This document shows, in pieces, positions 1-7,206 of a DNA stretch of 7,206 nt (the first letter of the stretch is position 1; the number at the start of each line of letters is the position of its first letter). The translations under genes and the position numbers were made by a program. The DNA is from Sulfuricella sp. (GTDB lineage Bacteria > Pseudomonadota > Gammaproteobacteria > Burkholderiales > Sulfuricellaceae): the NCBI GenBank assembly GCA_019911785.1, contig JAIOJM010000082.1:1-7206 (forward strand). Reading direction: 5' to 3'. Under the pieces are notes generated by a model. That model was not told where the DNA came from and made no database searches. It saw only the letters and a program-made list of their open reading frames with translations.

Positions 1-280
1 GCTGTCGGGCCAGAGCGGCATCGGCATCCGGCACGCCAACCGTACGGTCGGCATCCGCCACGATATTGCCATGCACCTGTTTCAGCCAGACCGGTTCGGA
101 GGGGAGAGCTGCGCGCAGCAACGCCCGGTTCCGCGCCACGGAAACCGGGTCGTCGCCAACATGGTCACCCAGGTTGAGCGTAGCATAGGCACCCACGCTC
201 ACCCCGCCATCACGGGTTGTTTGCAGGGCGCGCACATTGGCCGGCGCAGGCCAATCGGGGATGATCCCGAGTTCACTCAT
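1..280 (-). CDS. pgeF: PgeF/YfiH-family multicopper-oxidase-fold enzyme (peptidoglycan editing factor), N-terminal 93 residues
   Basis: This reading frame begins at the ATG at 280-278 and runs off the left window edge, so only the N-terminal third or so of a usual ~250-residue protein is present. Visible family features are the opening 'DWPAPANVRALQTTRDGG' region (residues 9-26), 'LNLGDHVGDD' (36-45), an 'NR' pair (51-52) and 'WLKQVHG' (65-71). His70 is expected to be the first of the metal-binding His/Cys/His ligands; the other two lie outside the window. The family has been described as laccase-like polyphenol oxidase, as purine nucleoside phosphorylase/adenosine deaminase, and as an editor that stops wrong residues entering peptidoglycan precursors. 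The start overlaps the last 8 nt of rluD (ATGAGTGA) and has no strong ribosome-binding site, which suggests translational coupling to rluD, a common arrangement in proteobacteria. Family assignment is firm; the in vivo role here is inferred. Confidence 0.9.
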   Translation of the reverse strand, partial: MSELGIIPDWPAPANVRALQTTRDGGVSVGAYATLNLGDHVGDDPVSVARNRALLRAALPSEPVWLKQVHGNIVADADRTVGVPDADAALARQ

Positions 281-1262
281 GCCGTAGTACTTTCAGCAAA
301 TCAGCCATATCCTGCGGCAGGTCCACCTGCCATTCCATCGCTTCGCCGCTGACCGGGTGGATCAGCCCGAGCCTTTCCGCATGCAAGGCCTGCCTCCCCA
401 GGTTCTTGACCGCGTCGCGCAACAGTGGCGGCAGGTTCAGCGGTCTGCCGCCGTAAACCGGGTCGCCCGCCAGGGGATGGCCGATGGACTGCATGTGCAC
501 CCGAATCTGATGCGTTCGGCCGGTTTCCAGGCTGCAACGGATCAGGGTGTGGCGTTCGAACTGCTCCAGCACGGCGTAATGCGTTACCGCCGGCTTGCCG
601 TTGTGGACTATCGCCATTTTGACGCGCTGACTGGGATGCCTGCCGAGCGGCGCTTCCACCTTGCCGTCATGAGCCACCAGCCCCTGCACCACCGCCAGGT
701 AATCGCGCTTCACGCTGCGGGCCTGGAGCTGGCGCACCAGATCGGTCTGCGCGGTCAGGGTTTTGGCCACCACCAGCAGGCCGCTGGTGTCCTTGTCGAG
801 GCGATGGACGATGCCGGCGCGGGGAATGCACGCAAGTTGCGGCGCATGGTGCAGCAAGGCATTCAGCATGGTGCCCTGCCAGTTGCCGCTGCCGGGGTGA
901 ACCACCAGCCCGGCCGGCTTGTTGACCACCAGCAGCGCATCGTCTTCATACACGATGTCGAGGGCGATTTCTTCCGCTGCATAGGGAGTCTCGGAGGGAT
1001 GCAATTCGGGCTCGACCCTCACCTTCCCGCCGCCCCACACCGCCTGCTTGGGGGCGACATACTCGCCATCGAGCGTGACGCGTTTGTCCTTGATCCAGGT
1101 TTGCAGGCGGCTGCGGGAATAATCCGGCAACAGCTGCTGCAAGGCCTGATCGAGGCGCAAACCGGTCATTTCCGGCGGAATCGTCAAGTTGATGGGGGCC
1201 GGATTTGGGTTATAATCGAGCGGATTACCACTTTCGCCCTGCTGGGCATCGGATATTGTCAT
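273..1262 (-). CDS. rluD: 23S rRNA pseudouridine synthase D (RluD)
   Basis: RluD converts uridines 1911, 1915 and 1917 (E. coli numbering) in helix 69 of 23S rRNA to pseudouridine and acts late in large-subunit assembly. The 329-residue length fits the family (E. coli 326). An N-terminal S4 RNA-binding domain spans about residues 34-85, with 'RLDQAL' and 'SRSRLQTWI'. The catalytic domain follows, with 'VNKPAGLVVHPG' (113-124), the active-site motif 'HRLDKDTSGLL' (153-163) whose Asp156 is the expected nucleophile, 'RDYLA' (186-190) and 'GRTHQIRVH' (248-256). The frame stays open upstream to 1340, but that extension would lie inside bamD and looks nothing like the family. The ATG at 1262-1260 is therefore preferred, although no clear Shine-Dalgarno sequence precedes it. 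The gene is divergent from bamD and overlaps pgeF by 8 nt. RluC is the nearest alternative; the long N-terminus and the bamD/pgeF context favour RluD. Confidence 0.93.
   Translation of the reverse strand: MTISDAQQGESGNPLDYNPNPAPINLTIPPEMTGLRLDQALQQLLPDYSRSRLQTWIKDKRVTLDGEYVAPKQAVWGGGKVRVEPELHPSETPYAAEEIALDIVYEDDALLVVNKPAGLVVHPGSGNWQGTMLNALLHHAPQLACIPRAGIVHRLDKDTSGLLVVAKTLTAQTDLVRQLQARSVKRDYLAVVQGLVAHDGKVEAPLGRHPSQRVKMAIVHNGKPAVTHYAVLEQFERHTLIRCSLETGRTHQIRVHMQSIGHPLAGDPVYGGRPLNLPPLLRDAVKNLGRQALHAERLGLIHPVSGEAMEWQVDLPQDMADLLKVLRHE
1189..1216 (+). promoter_or_regulatory. Candidate sigma-70 promoter of bamD, inside rluD
   Basis: TTGATG (1189-1194) and a consensus TATAAT (1211-1216) are separated by 16 bp. 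Transcription would start near 1223, giving a leader of about 38 nt before the bamD ATG. The site lies wholly within the N-terminal coding part of rluD, in codons for the poorly conserved segment ahead of its S4 domain. No operator-like repeat is seen next to it. This is inferred from sequence match only. Confidence 0.6.
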
Positions 1263-2088
1263 GAGGCTTAGTTTAGCGTTAATTCTTGCATTGTTGATAA
1301 CCGGCTGCGGCCTGCTGCCGGAAGTCCAGGATGAAACCAAGGGCTGGTCGGCCCAGAAACTCTACGCCGAGGCCAAGGACCAAATGGCCGACGGCGGCTA
1401 TGAAAAAGCCATTCAGTACTTCGAAAAGCTGGAGGCGCGCTACCCCTACGGCCGCTATGCGCAGCAAGCCCAAATCGAGGTAGCCTACGCCTACTACAAG
1501 GCGAACGAACCGGCCTCCGCCCTCGCCGCCTGCGACCGTTTCATCAAACTCCACCCCAACCACCCCAACGTGGATTACGTTTATTACCTGAAGGGTCTGG
1601 TGAACTTCAATGACGACCTGGGCTTCCTCGGCGCCCTGAGCGAGAAGGTTGCCGAAACCTCGGAAACTCTTGCCCCTCTCGCCAGGCAGGACATGAGCGA
1701 ACGCGACCCGAAAGCATCACGCGAAGCCTTTGAATCCTTCAAGGAGCTGGCGACCCGCTTCCCCGGCAGCAAGTACACCCCGGACGCCATTGCCCGCATG
1801 AAGTACCTGGTCAACGCCCTCGCCTCGCATGAAGTTCACGTGGCTCGCTATTACTACAAACGCGGCGCTTACGTTGCTTCCGTCAACCGCGCCCAGTCCG
1901 CGATGCAGCAGTATCCGCAGGCGCCCGCCACCGAGGAGGCGCTGACGATCATGGTGAAAGCCTACGATGCGCTCGGCATGAATGATCTGCGCGACGACAC
2001 CCTGCGCATCATGCAAAAGAACTTCCCCGACAGCCGCTACTTCGCCCTTCAGAAAAAGGCGGAAACGCCGTGGTGGAAAATCTGGTAA
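1261..2088 (+). CDS. bamD: Outer-membrane protein assembly factor BamD (ComL family lipoprotein)
   Basis: BamD is the essential periplasmic lipoprotein of the BAM complex; it binds BamA and substrate beta-barrels at the outer membrane. The 275-residue product starts with a short signal peptide (Arg2, then a Leu/Ile/Ala stretch) and a lipobox 'LITGC', so Cys16 would be lipidated after signal peptidase II cleavage. The mature part is TPR-like helical repeat: 'AQKLYAEAKDQM', 'YEKAIQYFEKLEARYPYGRYA', 'ALAACDRFIKLHPNHP', 'VYYLKGL' and a later 'FKELATRFPGSKYTPDA'. These are hallmarks of the family (E. coli 245 residues). The start is chosen because it puts the lipobox at the right distance; a weak GGAT sits 6 nt upstream and no earlier in-frame start is close. 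The signal-peptide codons (AGG, CTT, TTA, TTG, ATA) are AT-rich and unlike the GC-rich codons after them. The gene is divergent from rluD and convergent with the 65-residue gene, whose stop codon abuts the bamD stop. Confidence 0.95.
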   Translation: MRLSLALILALLITGCGLLPEVQDETKGWSAQKLYAEAKDQMADGGYEKAIQYFEKLEARYPYGRYAQQAQIEVAYAYYKANEPASALAACDRFIKLHPNHPNVDYVYYLKGLVNFNDDLGFLGALSEKVAETSETLAPLARQDMSERDPKASREAFESFKELATRFPGSKYTPDAIARMKYLVNALASHEVHVARYYYKRGAYVASVNRAQSAMQQYPQAPATEEALTIMVKAYDALGMNDLRDDTLRIMQKNFPDSRYFALQKKAETPWWKIW

Positions 2089-2286
2089 TCAACCTGATGT
2101 TTGCCCAATCCTCTCACCCCGCCGCAACCGCTCCTGAAGTTCGGCGGTTTGCGGCGTGCGCCCCAGCAGCGTAAACAGGCGCGCATCTTCGACCCATTGC
2201 AGCCTCTCCAGGTCGGTCAACCGGGCAAATGCCTGCAGTTGCTCGGCACTCACGGTATAGCGGAAACCTCCCGGCTGCTCAGGCAT
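2089..2286 (-). CDS. Small hypothetical protein paired with the upstream nucleotidyltransferase (65 aa)
   Basis: The function is not recognised. The 65-residue product is soluble, charged and predicted helical, with no signal peptide, membrane segment or cysteine pair. Its core is 'YTVSAEQLQAFARLTDLERLQWVEDARLFTLLG' (residues 10-42) followed by an Arg/Glu-rich tail with 'ELQERLRRGE'. The 'LTxxERLxWxxxA' pattern recalls small proteins I associate with standalone nucleotidyltransferase genes, but this is recall and not a search. It has no RX4-6H motif and so does not look like a HEPN toxin. Its ATG (2286-2284) overlaps the last 8 nt of the nucleotidyltransferase gene (ATGCCTGA), implying coupled translation. 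Its TGA (2091-2089) directly abuts the TAA of convergent bamD. The tight fit and protein-like composition argue that it is real; the short length leaves doubt. Confidence 0.62.
   Translation of the reverse strand: MPEQPGGFRYTVSAEQLQAFARLTDLERLQWVEDARLFTLLGRTPQTAELQERLRRGERIGQTSG
2121..2155 (+). other. Inverted repeat (hairpin) just downstream of bamD
   Basis: The left arm GCCGCAACCGC (2121-2131) pairs with the right arm GCGGTTTGCGGC (2144-2155): 11 base pairs with one bulged T (2148) and a 12-nt loop. It lies 32 nt after the bamD stop codon. There is no T-run after the right arm, so it does not match an intrinsic terminator. It could protect the bamD mRNA 3' end or pause polymerase, but it also lies within the coding sequence of the opposing 65-residue gene, where it may be a chance result of GC-rich codons. 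Confidence 0.35.
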
Positions 2287-2769
2287 TTCCGCCCCGCCAC
2301 GCCTTGAGGTGCTCGATGTCTGAAATGTCCTGTGCGCGACCGGCCTGCTCCTTGAGAGCGATCAGATCCTCCACCGCCGCCAGCGACACCCCTATGCCCG
2401 CCAGATCGCGCACCTCGCGCCGGGAATAGGCCAACTCGAATGGCAGATCGACGCCGATCAGAACGTCTACTGCCGGAATATTTTTTTCACCGCCACACAG
2501 GGAAAAAGCCACCATATTCCTGTGTTCCACCCATTCGGATCGCTTCGCCGGATCAAGCAAATCTTCCAACGCCACAGGCAAAGCCGGCTTAAGCTTCAGC
2601 TCCCGCGCCACTGCCAGAAATTCTTGCAGATTGGCCGAATCCAGCGCCAGTACCACGTCCACATCCATAGTCATGCGCGGCACGCCGTACAGGTTCACGG
2701 CTAGGCCACCAACCAGCAGATATCTCACCCGATGCCGTTCCAGAGAACGGAACAGGTCAAGGTAAAACA

Positions 2770-2770
<1 letters not shown>
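2279..2770 (-). CDS. Standalone Pol-beta-fold nucleotidyltransferase (MNT/AbiEii/DUF6036-like), 163 aa
   Basis: The product carries the minimal nucleotidyltransferase signature: 'LLVGGLAVNLYG' (residues 18-29, with the GG and following G), then 'TMDVDVV' giving Asp36 and Asp38, and a third acidic strand 'PAVDVLI' with Asp102. All three metal-binding carboxylates therefore seem to be present and the enzyme is probably active. The C-terminal part 'LIALKEQAGRAQDISDIEHL' (137-155) matches the usual ending of this superfamily's small standalone members. These enzymes transfer NMP from an NTP to a protein or RNA; relatives include MNT antitoxins and AbiEii toxins. The substrate here is unknown. The ATG (2770-2768) shares one base with the glnB stop (TGATG) and lacks its own ribosome-binding site, so translation is probably coupled to glnB. 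Superfamily is confident; subfamily and role are not. Confidence 0.8.
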
Positions 2771-3117
<347 letters not shown>

Positions 3118-3122
3118 CTAAT

Positions 3123-4730
3123 TTACTGCATCCACGGACGATACTTCGATGTAATCGGATAGCGCCGGTCCTTGCCGAATCCGCGCGGCGTGACCCGTAC
3201 TCCGACTGGCGCCTGGCGTCGCTTGAACTCGTTCTTATCGATCAGTTTCACTACGCGGCGCACATCCTTTTCAGCGTAACCCTGCGCGATGATGTCATGC
3301 GGACACAGGTCGTGCTCGACATAGGCCTCCATGATGGCATCCAGAATTTCATACGGCGGCAGGGCATCCTGGTCGGTCTGGTTGAGACGCAGTTCGGCGG
3401 ACGGCGCACGGGTGATGACCCGTTCCGGGATCACCTCGCCGAGACTGTTGCGATAGCGCGCCAGGCGATACACCAGAGTTTTCGGCACGTCCTTGAGTAC
3501 CGAGAATCCGCCGGCCATGTCGCCGTACAGCGTGGCGTAGCCCACCGCCATTTCGCTCTTGTTGCCTGTGGTCAGGACAATCGAACCGTATTTATTGGAC
3601 AGCGCCATCAGCAAGGTTCCCCGGATGCGGGCCTGGATGTTCTCTTCGGTGGTATCGAGCGGCAAGTCGTTGAATTCTTCTGCCAGCGTGCGGAGAAAAG
3701 CGTCGAATGCCAGTTTGATCGGCAACTCGCTGTAGCGAACCTGCTGTCGTTCCGCCATGATCTGCGCGTCCTGCAGGCTCATGTCGGCAGTGAACTCGGA
3801 AGGCATCATCACCGCCTGCACCCGTTCCGCACCTAGCGCATCAACCGCTATCGCCAGCGTCAGCGCGGAGTCGATTCCCCCGGACAGTCCTAACACGATG
3901 CCGGGAAAGCCGTTTTTCATCACATAATCCCGCACGCCCAGGCACAATGCCTGGTAAACGGACGCCTCGATCGGCGGCTGCGGAATGACCTCTCCCTGCT
4001 GCGGCTGATCCTTCTCCAGCTCGACGATGCGCAACATTTCCTCGAATGCCGGGAGCTGGTGCACCAGCACGCCCGCGCCGTCCATGACGAAAGAAGCGCC
4101 GTCGAATACCAGTTCGTCCTGACCGCCGACCAGATTGACGTAAAAAACCGGCAAACCGCACTCGCCGATCCGCTCGCGCACCGCATGATAGCGCGAAACC
4201 TGCTTGTTCATATGATAGGGTGAGGCATTCAGCACCAGCAGCAAATCGGCGCTGGCATTGAGCGCACAGGTCGCGGCACCCTCTTCCCAGATATCGGCGC
4301 AGATGTTGATGCCGAATTTGATGCCATCGGATTCGAACACGCACGGCTCGGTACCGGGCGAGAAATAGCGCACTTCATCAAAAACGGAATGGTTGGGCAA
4401 TATCTGCTTGTGATAGGAGCTGACGACCTTGCCGTCACGCAGCACCGAGGCGGCGTTGTAGCGCTGCCCATCCACCTGCTGCGGATGACCGATCACCAGG
4501 GTGATCCCTTGCACCTCCCGTGCCAAGCCGAACAGAGCATGGTCGCAAGCCTCATAGAAACCATCGCGCAGCAGCAGGTCTTCCGGCGGATAACCGGTCA
4601 GGGCCAGCTCCGGCGTCACCATCACCTGCGCGCCCGCTGCCTTGGCTCGATTAGCATAATCGAGTATTTTCGCAACGTTGCCGGCAATGTCTCCGACGAT
4701 GCAGTTGATTTGGGCAATGGCGATCTTCAT
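3123..4730 (-). CDS. nadE: Glutamine-dependent NAD+ synthetase
   Basis: This enzyme amidates deamido-NAD to NAD with ATP, taking ammonia from glutamine. The 535-residue protein has both domains. The N-terminal nitrilase-type glutaminase (about 1-250) shows the catalytic triad in context: Glu41 in '[11 protein letters not shown]', Lys108 in 'YHKQILPN' and Cys144 in '[10 protein letters not shown]'. The C-terminal synthetase (about 255-535) has the PP-loop 'SGGIDSAL' (283-290), 'ENIQARIRG' (363-371) and 'TTGNKSE' (387-393). The length matches the shorter, ~540-residue glutamine-dependent class (NadE2-Gln) and not the ~640-residue actinobacterial class. The ATG (4730-4728) overlaps the sucD stop as ATGA; only an A-rich stretch precedes it, so coupling to sucD is likely. 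glnB follows after 14 nt, and PII control of NadE of this class has been reported in Azospirillum (from memory). Confidence 0.95.
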   Translation of the reverse strand: MKIAIAQINCIVGDIAGNVAKILDYANRAKAAGAQVMVTPELALTGYPPEDLLLRDGFYEACDHALFGLAREVQGITLVIGHPQQVDGQRYNAASVLRDGKVVSSYHKQILPNHSVFDEVRYFSPGTEPCVFESDGIKFGINICADIWEEGAATCALNASADLLLVLNASPYHMNKQVSRYHAVRERIGECGLPVFYVNLVGGQDELVFDGASFVMDGAGVLVHQLPAFEEMLRIVELEKDQPQQGEVIPQPPIEASVYQALCLGVRDYVMKNGFPGIVLGLSGGIDSALTLAIAVDALGAERVQAVMMPSEFTADMSLQDAQIMAERQQVRYSELPIKLAFDAFLRTLAEEFNDLPLDTTEENIQARIRGTLLMALSNKYGSIVLTTGNKSEMAVGYATLYGDMAGGFSVLKDVPKTLVYRLARYRNSLGEVIPERVITRAPSAELRLNQTDQDALPPYEILDAIMEAYVEHDLCPHDIIAQGYAEKDVRRVVKLIDKNEFKRRQAPVGVRVTPRGFGKDRRYPITSKYRPWMQ

Positions 4731-5605
4731 GCTTTTTTGTTGATTGCTTCAACCACCGCCTCGCCCATGCCAGCGGGCGATTTTGCCACCACCACGCCGG
4801 CAGCCTCCAGGGCTGCGATCTTGTCCGATGCCAGGCCCTTGCCGCCGGCGATGATCGCTCCGGCATGGCCCATGCGCTTGCCTTTCGGCGCGGTCTGGCC
4901 GGCGATATAGGCTGCCACCGGTTTGGTGACATGGGCCTTGATGTATTCCGCTGCCGCTTCCTCGCGGTTGCCGCCGATCTCGCCGACCATGATGATGGCC
5001 TCGGTCTCCGGGTCGTCCTGGAACATTTTCAGGCAGTCGATAAAATCCAGCCCCTTGATCGGGTCGCCGCCGATGCCCACGCAGGTGGACTGCCCCAGCC
5101 CGAGTTTGGTGGTCTGATACACCGCTTCGTAGGTGAGCGTGCCAGAGCGCGACACCACGCCGACCTTGCCCTTCTTGTGAATGAAGCCGGGCATGATGCC
5201 GATCTTGCACTCATCCGGCGTGATGATGCCGGGGCAGTTGGGGACGATCAGCACGGCGTCGCTGGCGCGGAGCGCGGCCTTGACGTTGAGCATGTCGAGC
5301 ACCGGAATGCCCTCGGTGATGCAGACGATCACCTTGATGCCCGCGTCCGCCGCCTCCATGATCGAATCCGCCGCAAAGCCCGGCGGCACGTAGATCACCG
5401 AAGCCGTCGCCCCCGTCTCGCGCACCGCGTCGCGCACGGTGTTGAACACCGGGAGATTGAGATGGGTCATCCCGCCCTTGCCCGGCGTCACACCGCCGAC
5501 CATCCGGGTGCCGTAGGCAATCGCCTGCTCGGAATGGAACGACCCCTGCTTGCCGGTGAAGCCCTGGCACAGGACCTTGGTATTTTTATTGACCAGAATG
5601 CTCAT
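4727..5605 (-). CDS. sucD: Succinyl-CoA synthetase (ADP-forming), alpha subunit
   Basis: With SucC, this subunit interconverts succinyl-CoA and succinate with substrate-level phosphorylation in the TCA cycle. The 292-residue product is full length. It opens with the CoA-binding Rossmann domain '[14 protein letters not shown]' (residues 11-24), followed by 'GGVTPGKGG' (37-45) and 'VPNCPGII' (121-128). The ligase domain has 'GIGGDPIKG' (177-185) and the phosphorylated active-site histidine His247 in '[10 protein letters not shown]'. An AAGGA (5612-5616) lies 6 nt ahead of the ATG. The gene sits 117 bp after sucC, unusually far for this pair, because a repeat element fills the gap; the ribosome-binding site is outside that repeat. 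Its stop overlaps nadE by 4 nt. Confidence 0.96.
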   Translation of the reverse strand: MSILVNKNTKVLCQGFTGKQGSFHSEQAIAYGTRMVGGVTPGKGGMTHLNLPVFNTVRDAVRETGATASVIYVPPGFAADSIMEAADAGIKVIVCITEGIPVLDMLNVKAALRASDAVLIVPNCPGIITPDECKIGIMPGFIHKKGKVGVVSRSGTLTYEAVYQTTKLGLGQSTCVGIGGDPIKGLDFIDCLKMFQDDPETEAIIMVGEIGGNREEAAAEYIKAHVTKPVAAYIAGQTAPKGKRMGHAGAIIAGGKGLASDKIAALEAAGVVVAKSPAGMGEAVVEAINKKA

Positions 5606-5630
5606 GGAAAATCCTTAAAATTCTTTTCTC

Positions 5631-5705
5631 ACCGCTAAGGACGCAAAGGAACGCGAGGTAAACCATATCAGGAATTCCTTTGCGAACCCTTGCGTCCTTT
5701 GCGGT
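5631..5705. repeat. Inverted-repeat intergenic element of CGCAAAGGA units, between sucC and sucD
   Basis: Positions 5631-5661 and 5675-5705 form inverted arms around a 13-nt loop; by hand count 24 of 31 positions pair, and 15 of the outer 16 do. Each arm is three tandem 9-10-mers on the strand reading inward: left CGCTAAGGA, CGCAAAGGAA, CGCGAGGTAA (5633-5661); right, on the minus strand, CGCAAAGGA, CGCAAGGGTT, CGCAAAGGAA (5703-5675). The sucCD transcript would carry a long hairpin just upstream of the sucD ribosome-binding site. No T-run follows it, so it does not look like an intrinsic terminator. Similar CGCAAAGGACGCAAAG-type repeats recur in many environmental bacterial genomes, to my recollection; how they move and act is unknown to me. 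Near-matching TTAAAATTC (5615-5623) and TTAAATTC (5705-5712) flank it and could be insertion footprints or chance. Confidence 0.85.
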
Positions 5706-5721
5706 TAAATTCAATCTTCAA

Positions 5722-6882
<1,161 letters not shown>

Positions 6883-6912
6883 ACGAATTCTCTAACTTGG
6901 GGAAGAGGGGCA

Positions 6913-6921
6913 ATTATAGCA
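6913..6921 (-). promoter_or_regulatory. Candidate extended -10 promoter of the sucC operon
   Basis: Read on the minus strand, TGC-TATAAT occupies 6921-6913: a consensus -10 hexamer (6918-6913) with the extended TGn element. No good -35 hexamer is found at 16-18 bp spacing (CGCCAA and GCCAAG are poor), which fits an extended -10 promoter or an activator-dependent one. The start point would be near 6906, giving a leader of about 23 nt to the sucC ATG. Confidence 0.55.
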
Positions 6922-6938
6922 AGTCCGCAGCGGACTTG
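6920..6938. promoter_or_regulatory. Perfect 19-bp palindrome abutting the sucC -10 box (candidate operator)
   Basis: CAAGTCCGC (6920-6928) and GCGGACTTG (6930-6938) are perfect inverted arms around one central base. On the sucC strand the palindrome ends one base before TATAAT and covers roughly -14 to -32, where a dimeric regulator would block or help polymerase. There is no T-run on either side, so it does not look like a terminator. The regulator cannot be named from the sequence. Confidence 0.5.
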
Positions 6939-6965
6939 GCGGAGGTCAGAAACTATAAGGTCGAT

Positions 6966-7156
6966 TTATTCGGCCCAAACCAGCGCCTTGACCTGGGCGG
7001 CATTGCCTCATTGGCATCCAGCCCGCAAGCGGCGGCATACTCGATGATCGCCTCCTCGCACGTCCAAGGAAACTGCCGGATTTCCCGCCCCTGATGAATT
7101 TCGGATATTTCCCAAGCACTTGACGGACTCCATGAAAGCCTGGCCGATTCTAGCAC
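6966..7156 (-). pseudogene. Possible frameshifted C-terminal gene remnant upstream of sucC
   Basis: The evidence is weak. One minus-strand frame, open from the window edge through about 7000, reads in its later part like protein: 'EIRQFPWTCEEAIIEYAAACGLDANEA'. After that it turns into an Arg/Pro-rich tail that looks out of frame. A shift near 7000-7010 into a neighbouring frame gives 'AAQVKALVWAE' and a TAA at 6968-6966, a more natural protein end. A GTG at 7156 could start the frame, but the N-terminal part (SARLSWSPSSAW) does not look like a conserved protein. The rest of 6883-7206 shows only the sucC promoter region. It may be a decayed gene, a sequencing indel or noise. Confidence 0.22.
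7147..7155 (-). promoter_or_regulatory. Possible second extended -10 element far upstream of sucC
   Basis: On the minus strand TGC-TAGAAT (7155-7147) resembles an extended -10 element, with a start point near 7140. No convincing -35 hexamer precedes it. It could drive a small transcript, the possible gene remnant, or a long (about 255 nt) leader of the sucC operon. It overlaps the putative GTG start of the remnant, so both cannot be right as drawn. Confidence 0.22.
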
Positions 7157-7206
7157 GCCGCCACCTGCATGGCATAAACCCCGCGTTCGGGAACTTATAT
7201 TGCGGT

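Noticed and set aside
357..1271. 304-codon open frame on the plus strand opposite rluD
   Set aside because: It mirrors the conserved rluD gene and has the composition typical of reverse frames of GC-rich genes.
1275..1310. rluD promoter on the minus strand (TTATCA and TAAACT in the AT-rich bamD start)
   Set aside because: The two hexamers are 19 bp apart and both are weak matches, so it is not listed as a feature.
1263..1340. N-terminal extension of rluD to 1340
   Set aside because: The extra 26 residues do not resemble RluD and would lie entirely within bamD; the ATG at 1262 gives the normal family length.
4865..5638. 257-codon open frame on the plus strand opposite sucD
   Set aside because: It is a shadow of sucD; Asp/His/Arg-rich low-quality sequence, and it runs into the intergenic repeat.
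5631..5705. Repeat as an intrinsic terminator between sucC and sucD, or as a CRISPR fragment
   Set aside because: No T-run follows either arm, and terminating before sucD would separate obligate partner subunits. The units are 9-10 bp and contiguous without spacers, so it is not a CRISPR array.
6920..6938. Palindrome upstream of sucC as an intrinsic terminator of an upstream gene
   Set aside because: Neither strand has a T-run after it, and it abuts a consensus -10 box, which fits an operator better.

Overview
The window (about 7.2 kb, GC-rich, nearly all coding) looks like the chromosome of a betaproteobacterium, probably of the Nitrosomonadales / Gallionella-Sulfuricella type. The placement rests on gene content and order (bamD divergent from rluD-pgeF; nadE next to glnB; a sucCD-led operon) and on protein sequence character. 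It is inference, not a database result.

Left part (1-2088): a divergent pair. On the minus strand, rluD (23S rRNA pseudouridine synthase) overlaps pgeF, a laccase-fold enzyme cut by the left window edge. On the plus strand, bamD encodes the outer-membrane assembly lipoprotein. The bamD and rluD start codons overlap inside one CATG, so each gene's promoter must lie inside the other's coding sequence. A good sigma-70-type promoter for bamD is visible inside rluD.

Main part (2089-6882): one compact minus-strand operon, sucC - sucD - nadE - glnB - nucleotidyltransferase gene - 65-residue gene. sucCD make succinyl-CoA synthetase, nadE makes NAD from glutamine, ATP and deamido-NAD, and glnB is the PII sensor of 2-oxoglutarate and adenylate charge. 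The operon therefore joins TCA-cycle, NAD and nitrogen-signalling functions. Four of its five junctions are tight: ATGA, a 14-nt gap, TGATG and an 8-nt overlap. The exception is sucC-sucD, where 117 bp holds an inverted-repeat element built from CGCAAAGGA-like units. A candidate extended -10 promoter with an abutting 19-bp palindrome precedes sucC.

The least ordinary genes are the two at the operon's end: a minimal Pol-beta-fold nucleotidyltransferase of the standalone, toxin/antitoxin-like sort, and a 65-residue partner. They are coupled to the glnB stop codon and end flush against the convergent bamD stop. No member of this pair has a function I can name with certainty.

Right edge (6883-7206): 324 bases with no convincing intact gene. 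They hold the sucC promoter region, a possible second promoter and a weak sign of a frameshifted gene remnant. I see no tRNA or rRNA gene, CRISPR array, IS element or prophage gene in the window.
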